Assembly: GCF_034366625.1 (NCBI RefSeq)
Contig: NZ_JAXMIH010000014.1
Coordinates: 310,001-374,000, forward strand
Length of the DNA stretch: 64,000 bases
DNA from: Prosthecobacter sp.
Lineage (GTDB): Bacteria > Verrucomicrobiota > Verrucomicrobiia > Verrucomicrobiales > Verrucomicrobiaceae
Direction: 5' to 3'
Under the pieces are notes generated by a model. It did not search any database and was not told the origin of the DNA. It saw only the letters and a program-made list of their open reading frames with translations. Below, one piece after another: positions 29,451-38,388 of the stretch. Made by a program: the position numbers and the translations under genes. Positions within the stretch are counted from its first letter, which is position 1. Each line of letters begins with the position of its first letter.

Positions 29451-32050
29451 TGTTGTGGCGCTCCTTTCACATCAAGGTCCGGCTTCGTGTTCCAGCGCTG
29501 CTTCCAGTCAGGTTTCTCGATCTTGGCGCGGAAAATGACGGTGTTGTCGAGGGCGATGTCGTCGCTCCAGATGAACTTCGCGCCTTCAAAATCGTTCTCA
29601 AAGTAGGGCTGCTTGGGATCGACTTCTTCGACGGTGTATTCCTTGGCTTGTTTCCACGAGCTGTCGTTGAAATCGACGCTCCACCAGTTCGAGGGGAGAG
29701 GCTCTTGTTTGACTTGGGGATTGGCGGTGTCGCCGTTCACGGGACCGTGGAAGAAGTTTTTGGCCTTCCATGTGGCATTCGTAACGGTGCCGTCGGCGAA
29801 CTTCAGGCAGAAGCCGCCATCGCCGATGCTCGTGCCGTATTCCAGGCCGGTCTTGGGATCGGCGTTGTCTTTGGCGAGCACGGCGATGGTCATCGGATAC
29901 TCGGGGAGGAAATCGACGCTGACGATGTTGTGCGGCGTGAACTGGATGCTGTCCACGGCGACGAGGCGATCGTTCACGTAGAGCATGAACCAATTGTCGG
30001 CATAGACGTTGAGCTTCATCGTGTCGGCAATGCTGGGCTTGATGAGGCCGGGCGGGCCACCTTTACCCCTGCCCTTTCCTTTGCTGCCGCCGGACGCAGG
30101 TGGAGAAACCACAGGGTTGGATCGGTCCGATCCGATGGATGCCGTCCCTCCCCCACTGTTGTAAACAACCCGCAGCGATGAACTCGCGAGCACTTTGCCC
30201 TTCATCGCTGCTAAAAGCTCCTCACGACCTGGCGTGCCACGCACATCTAACTCACCCGAAAGAGCATAGAGCGTGATCACATACGTCTTGGCTCCAGGGC
30301 CTTTGGAGTGCGGTGGCTCGTAGCCGATTTCACCACGAAAGCCGGTGCCCATCTTGCCAACGGACTGAGAGTTCTTCGACAGGCTCATGACGTTCGCCGG
30401 GATGTCATAGACGGTCCAATACCACTTCTTGTCGCCGCCAGGAGCGACATGATCCATGATCAAGGCATAGCTCTTGGCCGCTGCTGGTGCTCCTGACCAC
30501 TCCAAGGGCGGGCTGATGCCATCGCCATCACCGGTGAACTCCACGGGCAGATTCTTGAGGTCTGGGACGACGGGGCTGTTGAGCATGAACTTGCCATCGC
30601 TGCTGCGCGGTTGATCGGGCAATGCAACAAAGGCTTCCTGCCTGCCGCCGCGACGACCGCCAGCGCCGGGCTTCATCTCTTCGCGGGCGGGCGGCTCATC
30701 GTTACGAGGTTGCGAAGGGCTGCTTGTCGTTGAATGACCGGCGAGCTCATCGAGTTCGGGAGTGTCGAGCTTGCCATCGCGATTGTGATCGAAGGCATCA
30801 AACTGCTCCTTCGCTTTCGCCATCGCCTCGGGCAGCGAGGCACCGCTCTTGGCGGCATTCGTCTTCGCGTTGTCGGCGAACTCCTGTGCGGTCACCACGC
30901 CGTCGCCATTCACATCGAGAATGCCCTGCACCGCAGCCTGCGGGTGCGGAGACCGACCACCTTCGCCTCTTCCCTTGCCCTTTCCTTTGCCTTTCATGCC
31001 ATCGGGGCCACCCCCTTGACGATCTTGACCACCACCTTGACCTCGTGACGAGAAAACCTCCTTCGTCTTTCCCTCACTGCCGTTGTCGAACTCAAAGGGA
31101 TAGGTGCCATCCGCCTTGATCGCGTAACGGACGCTGCGTTTGTCGCCATTCACCTCGTAGCTCAGCTTGTAGCTATCCTTCCCGGTGCTCTCAAAAGCCG
31201 TAATCTCAGCACCACGCAGAGCCGGGAGCGCCTCGCGCACGCCTTGAGCGCGCGGTTGCGGATCGACCTGCTCGCCCGCCTCCACGACCTCGCCGTGGAA
31301 GCCGCCAATGACATACGGATATTTGTTCGACGCATGATAATGATAGCCGCTGGCCGATTCGTGACCGTGGCAGTCGTCGAGCTTGCCCACAGGCGAGCCA
31401 TCGGGTTCCGTGAGGCCGTAGATCGGATAACCATCCAGCGCATACGCCACCGGCATGCCTTTGCCCGCCTGCGTCTGCAAATGCAGCGGCGTGATGTGGT
31501 AGTGATAGTCATCTGCGCGACCGCAATGCCCGCCCCACTGATCCAACTCACCGATCTCATAGCTGATCTCGCCGCGATTGTTCTGTGGGTTGAAAATCGG
31601 AATGCCATTTACCGCCAGCGCGATCGCGCCGCGCAAGAAACGGCCCTTGATCATCGCGGGCTCCTTGGCGGGCACCGGCTTCAGCGGGATGCGCCAGGCA
31701 TTATCCTCAAAGTAGTTCTGCGGCAGCGGCACCTGCTGCTGCCAGGCAGTGATGCCCACCATCATGCTATGATCTGGCATCCCATTCGAGCCCACATAGA
31801 GAAACTCGCCATTCGCCCGCAGATCAAGCCTTGTGAAGGGCAAAAACGCCTTCGCCGTGACCGGTGCGTTCGCCGCATTCGCCACGGCTGCGGCAGCGAG
31901 TTGCAGGGTAGATGCAGTGGAAGCGACCTCGACAAGCTCACGCCTCCACTCCTCCAGAATATGTGCTCGCAGCACCTCGCGGTCGGTGGTGGCCAGATCG
32001 TGGGCCGCGAGGCTCGTCGTGAGCAGGAGAAAGAGGGAGAGCGTTTTCAT
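29447..32050 (-). CDS. YHYH domain-EF-hand-PEBP multidomain secreted protein
   Basis: The 867-residue protein has a signal (1-16). A YHYH domain (about 85-265) contains DDYHYHITP, ALDGYPIYG, CHGH and SGYHYHASNKYPYVIGGFHG. A Gly/Lys linker KGKGKGKGRGEGG spans about 353-365. Two EF-hand loops follow, DVNGDGVVTAQE (379-390) and DHNRDGKLDTPE (421-432). A YbhB-type PEBP domain runs about 490-632 (GISPPLEWSGAP, YWTVYDIP, GYEPPHSKGPG, YVITLYAL). A second GK linker (657-666) leads to a C-terminal beta-rich domain (about 675-867) resembling sugar-binding folds. The EF-hands should bind calcium. It heads the eight-gene minus-strand run and is coupled to the sulfatase. Confidence 0.82.
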   Translation of the reverse strand: MKTLSLFLLLTTSLAAHDLATTDREVLRAHILEEWRRELVEVASTASTLQLAAAAVANAANAPVTAKAFLPFTRLDLRANGEFLYVGSNGMPDHSMMVGITAWQQQVPLPQNYFEDNAWRIPLKPVPAKEPAMIKGRFLRGAIALAVNGIPIFNPQNNRGEISYEIGELDQWGGHCGRADDYHYHITPLHLQTQAGKGMPVAYALDGYPIYGLTEPDGSPVGKLDDCHGHESASGYHYHASNKYPYVIGGFHGEVVEAGEQVDPQPRAQGVREALPALRGAEITAFESTGKDSYKLSYEVNGDKRSVRYAIKADGTYPFEFDNGSEGKTKEVFSSRGQGGGQDRQGGGPDGMKGKGKGKGRGEGGRSPHPQAAVQGILDVNGDGVVTAQEFADNAKTNAAKSGASLPEAMAKAKEQFDAFDHNRDGKLDTPELDELAGHSTTSSPSQPRNDEPPAREEMKPGAGGRRGGRQEAFVALPDQPRSSDGKFMLNSPVVPDLKNLPVEFTGDGDGISPPLEWSGAPAAAKSYALIMDHVAPGGDKKWYWTVYDIPANVMSLSKNSQSVGKMGTGFRGEIGYEPPHSKGPGAKTYVITLYALSGELDVRGTPGREELLAAMKGKVLASSSLRVVYNSGGGTASIGSDRSNPVVSPPASGGSKGKGRGKGGPPGLIKPSIADTMKLNVYADNWFMLYVNDRLVAVDSIQFTPHNIVSVDFLPEYPMTIAVLAKDNADPKTGLEYGTSIGDGGFCLKFADGTVTNATWKAKNFFHGPVNGDTANPQVKQEPLPSNWWSVDFNDSSWKQAKEYTVEEVDPKQPYFENDFEGAKFIWSDDIALDNTVIFRAKIEKPDWKQRWNTKPDLDVKGAPQQ

Positions 32051-32129
32051 GATGCCCTGTTTAACTTCTGCTGTGTCAGGACGGCTTCAGTGAATCACAG
32101 GAGATTTGTCGGGATTGTGTAAAGACGCT

Positions 32130-32777
32130 TCAACGCTGGCGAAACCAGCCCGTGATGCTCATGCGCGTCTTCTTTGCAGGCAGCACCTCGTGCCAGAAGT
32201 CTCCGGCCATGAAGCACACCATCGTTCCCATGCGCGGCTCGATCAGGATGAAGGCACCTGCTTTGTCTCCTGAAGTCGTCCACAACTTCAGTTCGCCGCC
32301 ATCACCCGGCTGCCAGCTCGGATTCAAATAGAGAATCGTCGTCACAATGCGGTCGCTCGTACCCGTATGACGATCCAGATGCGCCTTGTAGAAGGCCCCT
32401 TCGGGATAGATGGCGAAGTGGCCCTCATACTCGAACAGTCCGAGGAAGAACCGCTGGTTCAAACCCAGCCGAAGCAACTCCAGCTTTGCTAAATAGGTGA
32501 CCTGCTCCACTGAGGCCGCATCGCTTTGCAGCCACATCACCTGATCCCGCCGGATGTCGTCACGAACCTCTAGGTTCAGCCCACGCCCCACGCCGGCACG
32601 CTTGAAATCACCTCGATCACAAGCATCCTCACATTCAGCCCTCAAGCGCATGGACTCTGTTGCCCCAAGACATCCAGGCATCGAAGCCCAACCAAACTGG
32701 TCCATCGCATTGAGCATCTCGATCATTTGCCTACCAGCGAGAGCCATAGCCCGATAGCGAGACAAATCGTACGCCAT
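32130..32777 (-). CDS. 2-oxoglutarate-Fe(II) oxygenase
   Basis: The 215-residue protein shows the facial triad of the SM-20/prolyl-hydroxylase-like group: HLDRH within FYKAHLDRHTG (about residues 132-142), a distal His in FMAGDFWHEVLP and the 2OG-binding Arg in TRMSITGWFRQR at the C-terminus. LYLNPSW and GGELKLW strengthen the match. No signal peptide is seen, so it is probably cytoplasmic. The ATG at 32777 is chosen because the upstream in-frame start at 32792 is TTG. It is divergent from the CpxR-like regulator across 73 bp. Confidence 0.85.
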   Translation of the reverse strand: MAYDLSRYRAMALAGRQMIEMLNAMDQFGWASMPGCLGATESMRLRAECEDACDRGDFKRAGVGRGLNLEVRDDIRRDQVMWLQSDAASVEQVTYLAKLELLRLGLNQRFFLGLFEYEGHFAIYPEGAFYKAHLDRHTGTSDRIVTTILYLNPSWQPGDGGELKLWTTSGDKAGAFILIEPRMGTMVCFMAGDFWHEVLPAKKTRMSITGWFRQR

Positions 32778-32850
32778 CGGGGCAATGCACAAAGAACTTT
32801 GTCAGCATCCAGTAAAGACCCTCGCGAAATGAGGCCTCAGTGCCGATAGT

Positions 32851-33564
32851 ATGCGAGTGACATCCTCCATCCGCATCCTGGTCATTGATGACGACGCCGA
32901 GCTTTGCCAGCTCGTTGCGGACTATTTGAAGCCGATGGGTTTTGAAGTCGAAATGGAGCATGACGGTGTGCATGGGGCAGAACGTGCCACGAGCGAGCAA
33001 TGGCACGCCATCATCCTCGATGTCATGATGCCCGGCTGCGATGGCTTTGAAGTGCTGCGGCGCATCCGGGCAAAGTCAAAGGTGCCCGTCATGATGCTCA
33101 CTGGGCGTGGCGAGGAGGTGGACCGCATTGTCGGCCTCGAACTCGGTGCCGACGACTATCTGCCGAAGACTTTTTCGTCGCGCGAGTTGCTGGCGCGGTT
33201 GCGGGCGCTGCTTCGACGCACCGGCTGGATTTCGGAAACGGTTCCTGTTGTTCCCATCAAGGAAATCGTGGTCGGTGAGCTGCGCATCAATCCAGAGTCA
33301 CACGCCGTCGTGCTCGGCGACGAGCCTTTGCAACTCACGCCAGCCGAGTTCGGCCTGCTGCTCTCGCTTGCGAAAGCCCACGGTCGCGTGAAGACGCGGG
33401 AGCAACTCATCGAAGAAGTCGCTGACCGTGAGTGGGATGTCTTTGATCGCGCCATCGACATGCATATCTCCATGCTGCGCAAAAAACTCGGTGATGACCC
33501 GAAGGAACCGCGCTTCATCAAAACCGTGCGCGGCTATGGCTATCAACTCGTGACTCCCGGATGA
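32851..33564 (+). CDS. CpxR-like OmpR-family response regulator
   Basis: The 237-residue protein has a receiver domain with acidic D13-D15, phospho-acceptor D57 (IILDVMMPG), T84 and K106. A winged-helix DNA-binding domain follows (about 140-235, LTPAEFGLLLSLAKAHG and TVRGYGYQLV). The normally conserved Pro after the switch Lys is Thr (DYLPKTF), which is unusual. Its stop overlaps the kinase start (ATGATGA). The pair resembles CpxRA in order and motifs, but the stimulus is unknown. Confidence 0.92.
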   Translation: MRVTSSIRILVIDDDAELCQLVADYLKPMGFEVEMEHDGVHGAERATSEQWHAIILDVMMPGCDGFEVLRRIRAKSKVPVMMLTGRGEEVDRIVGLELGADDYLPKTFSSRELLARLRALLRRTGWISETVPVVPIKEIVVGELRINPESHAVVLGDEPLQLTPAEFGLLLSLAKAHGRVKTREQLIEEVADREWDVFDRAIDMHISMLRKKLGDDPKEPRFIKTVRGYGYQLVTPG

Positions 33565-34976
33565 TGAGCCGCCTCAAACTACCGCTCTACGGCAAGATAC
33601 TCCTCTGGTTCCTGGTGAACTTGGCGGTGCTGGCGCTTTTTGGGTATGTGTATGTCAGCAAGCTCATCACTCCGGAACTCGAATGGCTGCTGAGCGGTCC
33701 ACCCGGCAGCAAGTTCGAACATCTGTCGGCCCGTCTTCGTGACCAGTTGATCAGCAAGCCACAAAACGGCTGGCTGGATGTGCTTGAGCGTTATGAAGAT
33801 CGCCGAGGCGTGACTTTTGCCTTGTTCAGTTCCGACGGGCAGCTTGTTCTGGGTCATGCGCCCGATCCACCGGAAGAAGTACGCAAGAGTCTGATCGACA
33901 AACGCAGGGCTGAACCTCGCCAGCGACCACAGCGCCCCGAGGCCTCGTCTCAGCCACCCAAACCGAGATTCCTGCTGCGCAGCGAAAATCCCACCCGCTA
34001 CTGGGCAGGCATCCACATGGACATTCTTTATGAGCAGGGCGACTTCTGGCATCCGCTCACCATGGTGATGGTATCCAGTGACGTCAGTGCAAACGGCCTG
34101 CTGTTTAACTGGACGCCTTGGGCGATCCTCTTCAGTTGCGGCATTCTTTTTTCCGCCCTGCTATGGTTGCCAGTCGTCCGGGGCATAACCGAAGCGATTC
34201 GTCGTACCAATGAGGCCTCCAGACGGATCGCAGCGGGTAAGTTCGACGTGCGCCTGTCCGACACACGCGGCGATGAACTCGGCGAACTCGCCACTTCCGT
34301 TAATGTCATGGCCGCGCAGCTCGGAGACTATGTCGCGCAGCAGCGCCGCATCACGGCAGATGTCGCGCATGAGCTGTGCTCGCCCATCGCGCGAATGCAG
34401 ATGGCCCTCGGCGTCGTGGAGCAGCGCAGCACACCGGAGCAGGAGACCTACCTCAAAAAGCTCGATAACGAACTCCAGCACATGGCGAAGCTCGTGGAGG
34501 AGGTGCTCGCTTTCTCCAAAGCGGCGACGTTGCCTGATCGTGAAACCGCCGAGACTTTCGACCTGCGTGAACTCATCGACCAAGTCATCGCCCGTGAAGC
34601 GCCGGAATGTGAGATCCGGGTTATCGTCGAAGACTTGAATTTTCACACGCTGCGCTCGGCTCTGGATCGAGCCTTGGGTAATGTTTTACGCAATGCTGTC
34701 CGCTATGCCAGAGACATCGAGATCCACGCCTGCAGTCAAAACGACCGAGTGACCATCCAAGTCCTCGATCAAGGCCCCGGCGTTCCCGCCGATTCACTCG
34801 CACGTCTCTTCGAGCCCTTCTATCGGCCCGAAGCCGCACGCGGTCGCAACACCGGTGGCAGCGGCCTTGGCCTCGCGATCACCAAACGCTGCATCGATGC
34901 TTGCGGCGGCACGGTGACCGCTCGCTTGCGAGAGCCAGCGGGCTTGATCGTTGAGATTGTTATTCCAAACGGATGA
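33561..34976 (+). CDS. CpxA-like sensor histidine kinase
   Basis: The 471-residue kinase has TM1 at about 12-33, a periplasmic region to about 180, TM2 at 183-205 and HAMP to about 258. The H-box is ADVAHELCSPIARMQ with the phosphorylated His at 270. The HATPase has ALGNVLRNAVRYA (N-box), DQGPGVP and GGSGLGLAI. The H-box residues CSPIAR match CpxA-type kinases of this phylum more than the common RTPL form. The periplasmic part includes a Pro/Arg-rich stretch (116-136). It is convergent with the ceramidase-like gene, 2 bp away. Confidence 0.92.
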   Translation: MMSRLKLPLYGKILLWFLVNLAVLALFGYVYVSKLITPELEWLLSGPPGSKFEHLSARLRDQLISKPQNGWLDVLERYEDRRGVTFALFSSDGQLVLGHAPDPPEEVRKSLIDKRRAEPRQRPQRPEASSQPPKPRFLLRSENPTRYWAGIHMDILYEQGDFWHPLTMVMVSSDVSANGLLFNWTPWAILFSCGILFSALLWLPVVRGITEAIRRTNEASRRIAAGKFDVRLSDTRGDELGELATSVNVMAAQLGDYVAQQRRITADVAHELCSPIARMQMALGVVEQRSTPEQETYLKKLDNELQHMAKLVEEVLAFSKAATLPDRETAETFDLRELIDQVIAREAPECEIRVIVEDLNFHTLRSALDRALGNVLRNAVRYARDIEIHACSQNDRVTIQVLDQGPGVPADSLARLFEPFYRPEAARGRNTGGSGLGLAITKRCIDACGGTVTARLREPAGLIVEIVIPNG

Positions 34977-34978
34977 TC

Positions 34979-36394
34979 TCACTCCGCCGACTTCAGTTCT
35001 GCGAGCATCTCCAGCAGGTTCTTCGTGAGAATCACCGAGGTGTCCTCCTGCACTGAGTTCGTGCCGAGCCAGGTCTCGTAGCCGCCGAGCTTGTGCTGCT
35101 CCAGCGTTGGCAGGTAGCCATGCCTGCCATTCGCCAGGCCGATGACCATGGTCTGTAGAAAAGGACTGCGCTTCTTCAAATCGAGCCCGATCTCGACGAA
35201 GGTCTCAAAGGGAATGCCGCACACGGCCAGATCGCCGATGCGGATCGCCTGCAACTTCACCGTGATCGTCTCTTCCTTGCGCTCCGCCGCTGCGATGACG
35301 CTGCCTGCATAATTCTGTGCGAGACGCGGCAGTTTCTCGACGGCCTCTTTGTCCTTCACTGCGAGCACTGCCCTGGCTTCAGCCACATCCTGTGCGCTGG
35401 GGCGTCGATACTTCAGCGTGATCTCGCGCTGCATCATGCCGAGAGGTGCATCGCCACGATGCTTGCCGATCTTCTGATGGGCGAACCACACGGCATCGGC
35501 AGCTTTGGCGGCGACGAGGCGGATCTGCTCGAACGGCTCGCGCGGTGGCCGCGTGACGCCGAAGGGGATGTTGTTGATGTCGCCGGAGGTGCCGTTCGAC
35601 ATCATCGCCACCATCTTGCCGTTTCCGCGCAGGCGGTAAGGCATGATGCGGGCAAATTCGCCGAAGTAGTCCGCAGACATCTGGCCGGCTGGCGCGCCGC
35701 CGACGTAATGCAGCGAGTAGTTTGCGAACAGTGCCACCTGCTTGCGCTTCGTGTCTTCGACAGAGAGAATCGTGATGTCAGGATCGGTCGGACCGGCAGG
35801 GCGTTCGAGCACATCTGGGCTCGTGCCTGGATTCATCTTTACGGTGTCCATCCTGCCGAATGGATTGAGCGGCATCTTGCCCGGCTTGAGATACCAGCGG
35901 CGATTGAAAACTTCATCCGGCAATGGATGCGCCGCCGCACCGATGGTGGCAGGCTGGAGCGCCGTGTGGGCTTTGATGATCGACTCCGCCACGCCTGCGA
36001 CAAATTGCTTGTAGTAGGCCGCGGCTGCCTCGCTGCGTGTGTTCAAAGACGGCCCGCTGTGCGTGTGTGTGGAGCTAATGAGCATCTTGTCCACCGTCAT
36101 GCCCGTCTTTGCCGCTGCGAGGGCCTTGGCCTCGTTCAGCACATCCGGACCTGCACCGAGATTATCGACGACGACCATTGCCAGCGTCGTTTTGCCATCA
36201 TCAAGCACCAGGGCGCGTGCATGAAAGGGATCATGCGCCTTCTCCGCCATGTTTGCGCTGAAGCCGCCGGGCATGTTCAGAGGGAAAATATTCGGTGTGA
36301 TGTCCACTGCCGCGGCACCGGCGCGGAGAGCGGGTGCCGCGGCAGCGCTGAGCATGGTGAAAACAAAGGCGAGTCCAAGAGCGAGACATTTCAT
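34979..36394 (-). CDS. Exported neutral/alkaline ceramidase-like protein
   Basis: The 471-residue protein has a signal (1-20). It shows the N-terminal pattern of neutral ceramidase-like proteins: AGAAAVDITPNIFPLNMPGG, LVLDDGKTTLAMVVVDNLG and the zinc-site SSTHTHSGPS, with a later SNGTSGDINNIPFG segment. In PVC bacteria these genes are usually annotated from the domain only and may cleave amide bonds in substrates other than ceramide. It is the last gene of the 15-gene minus-strand run and lies 12 bp after the CehA-like gene. A paralogue lies at 56967-58340. Confidence 0.82.
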   Translation of the reverse strand: MKCLALGLAFVFTMLSAAAAPALRAGAAAVDITPNIFPLNMPGGFSANMAEKAHDPFHARALVLDDGKTTLAMVVVDNLGAGPDVLNEAKALAAAKTGMTVDKMLISSTHTHSGPSLNTRSEAAAAYYKQFVAGVAESIIKAHTALQPATIGAAAHPLPDEVFNRRWYLKPGKMPLNPFGRMDTVKMNPGTSPDVLERPAGPTDPDITILSVEDTKRKQVALFANYSLHYVGGAPAGQMSADYFGEFARIMPYRLRGNGKMVAMMSNGTSGDINNIPFGVTRPPREPFEQIRLVAAKAADAVWFAHQKIGKHRGDAPLGMMQREITLKYRRPSAQDVAEARAVLAVKDKEAVEKLPRLAQNYAGSVIAAAERKEETITVKLQAIRIGDLAVCGIPFETFVEIGLDLKKRSPFLQTMVIGLANGRHGYLPTLEQHKLGGYETWLGTNSVQEDTSVILTKNLLEMLAELKSAE

Positions 36395-36406
36395 GGTCTA
36401 GAGGGA

Positions 36407-38329
36407 TCAGTGGGAAAGAAGTGATTCAACTTGGATTACGACCGCCTCGTCGTGCTTCTTCAAAGCATTAAGCAGCTTGTCTTGATCGCCGCCGAAGCGC
36501 TGGATGAGCGATTGCGCGATGGCGAAGGCGGATTGAAACCGGCCATCACCGTCGGCATCGATCCAGATGGGATTGGTGGAGCCAATGACGCGTGGCGTGA
36601 AGGTCTTGCTGCTCGGTTGATATGGGCGCGGAATCTCCCAAAACGGTTCGGTGACGCCCGGCCCTGTGGCAATGACGACCAGATGAACGTCATGCGCGGG
36701 TTTGGGCAAGCTCCAGGTGATGCGCGCTTTTTCACCGGCACGATGTTCATCGTTGAGGGCCTGCTTGCGGATCAGGATGCCGTTGGCAAAGAGTTCGATG
36801 TGATCCGCCTTCACCCAGGCGGGTCCACTGACCACGGCCTCGACTTTGACCTGCTCGCCGAGCCCGGTGGCAAGATCGCCGACAGTGAATCGGTCATCGA
36901 CCTTGAGCGTCGTCATCAATCCGAGGCTGACGAGCAAACGTCCCTGCTGGTAGCTGCGCCAGACGGCATCCAGATCCAGTTTCGCCGGATCAGCATCCTT
37001 CGCCGCCACATAAGTCCGGCCCTGGCCCAAAATGAAGCGGTTCACATCATGCGAATCGCTTGAGGCAATCGCCGCGATGCGATGTCCGCGATTCAGCAGC
37101 GCGAACCAGTCGCGATACAACAGATGAATGTCCGACTGCATCGCCGCTGACGTGACGACCTCCATCGCATCAATGTCCAGCGCTTCAGCCTGCCGATGTT
37201 TGCCCGTCTTGGGATTGAACTGCACGCCGCCGAGCGGGACGAAGCCGCTGTGCAGGTCGCGAGGATGATTCAGCGTGATCACCTGCACGCCCGGCGTGGC
37301 GCGGATGGCCGGGATGAGCTTCGCCCAGTCCTGCTCGTTGTGATTCACCAGCGCCGCGCCCGGTTGGATCGGGAAGGCATTGAAATGGCCGTGCTTCGTC
37401 GTGACTTCGTTGCCGATGACCGGCGTGAAATGATCCGCCACGCTCATGCTGGCGGCGGCAGGCGCGTAATCGGTGTGATGATTGTGATCCGTGGCGATCG
37501 CCAGCTCGATCCCCTCCCCCGCGATGGTGAGCATGCGTTCTTCAAGCCGCGCATCGCCATGGCCGCTGTGTGTGAGCGTGTGGATGTGGCTGTCCGCAGC
37601 GATCCAGCAGCGCGTGTCCACCTCACGCCGCAATTTTACCGACACCTCTTTGACCTCACCCGCTTTCAAAGACAGTGCCACACGCGCCACGCCCCATTCA
37701 AAACCGCGTCCTGCATGCAGCACATAATCACCCGGCGGCATCGAGAGCATCACGCGGCCCAGTCTGGTGTAAACGACCCCAGTCCTCACGGCCACATCAC
37801 CCGCAGGCTCGGCACGCAACGGCTGTAACGTGCCGTCCTTTCGCGTCAGCGTGAACCGGCAGGGCAAGCCATCGCCACTCACCGTCACACTCGCGCCGCC
37901 AATCACCTCGTTCACCGGTCTTGCATCCAGAAACACCGGCCCCACCTCGATGTCATCGAGTGCTGGAGGTGCTTCGATGATCAAAACGTTCTCCCCATCA
38001 CGCAAAGCACCGGCAGGCACCGCCAACACGCACTCCAGCGGCGTTTCCGTCGTCGTCAGTGTGCCGAGCTTGTTTCCGTTAATGAACACCGGCCATCCTA
38101 GCTTCACATCCCGCTGCCAGATGCGCAACGTGTGCTCCACCGCGTTCGCCTTCGCCTGAAACCGCATCTCCAGCCGCTCCGCATCCACCGGACGATCTTT
38201 GAACACATCCCACTCGAACTGGCCTGGTTTGCCAAGATGCAGCCGCTTCGCCTCCAGCATCGTCTCCTGCGCCATCGTGAAGGAACAAACCAAAACAGCC
38301 CAGAGGAAAATGAAACGCGGAAAAATCAT
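36407..38329 (-). CDS. CehA/McbA-type PHP-domain metallohydrolase
   Basis: The 640-residue exported protein starts with MIFPRFIFLWAVLVCSFT. About 230 residues of beta-rich N-terminal domains follow. Near residue 250 the PHP metal motif ADSHIHTLTHSGHGD occurs, then IATDHNHHTDY, NEVTTKHGHFNAFP, LNHPRD and ASSDSHDVNRF, all typical metal ligands of CehA/McbA metallohydrolases. The named enzymes hydrolyse carbamate pesticides, but PVC homologues are of unknown substrate. The C-terminus carries DADGDGRFQSAF, a calcium-loop-like motif. The frame extends to 38392, but the ATG at 38329 begins the signal peptide. Confidence 0.8.
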   Translation of the reverse strand: MIFPRFIFLWAVLVCSFTMAQETMLEAKRLHLGKPGQFEWDVFKDRPVDAERLEMRFQAKANAVEHTLRIWQRDVKLGWPVFINGNKLGTLTTTETPLECVLAVPAGALRDGENVLIIEAPPALDDIEVGPVFLDARPVNEVIGGASVTVSGDGLPCRFTLTRKDGTLQPLRAEPAGDVAVRTGVVYTRLGRVMLSMPPGDYVLHAGRGFEWGVARVALSLKAGEVKEVSVKLRREVDTRCWIAADSHIHTLTHSGHGDARLEERMLTIAGEGIELAIATDHNHHTDYAPAAASMSVADHFTPVIGNEVTTKHGHFNAFPIQPGAALVNHNEQDWAKLIPAIRATPGVQVITLNHPRDLHSGFVPLGGVQFNPKTGKHRQAEALDIDAMEVVTSAAMQSDIHLLYRDWFALLNRGHRIAAIASSDSHDVNRFILGQGRTYVAAKDADPAKLDLDAVWRSYQQGRLLVSLGLMTTLKVDDRFTVGDLATGLGEQVKVEAVVSGPAWVKADHIELFANGILIRKQALNDEHRAGEKARITWSLPKPAHDVHLVVIATGPGVTEPFWEIPRPYQPSSKTFTPRVIGSTNPIWIDADGDGRFQSAFAIAQSLIQRFGGDQDKLLNALKKHDEAVVIQVESLLSH

Positions 38330-38388
38330 GCGGACACCATTACGCGTCTCAACGAGACGGATTCTCATGCCGCGCTTAGCCTTTCCTC

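Noticed and set aside
34979..36394. Firm assignment as a ceramidase acting on sphingolipids
   Set aside because: Only the domain pattern and zinc His motif can be seen; substrate cannot be judged and bacterial homologues are diverse.
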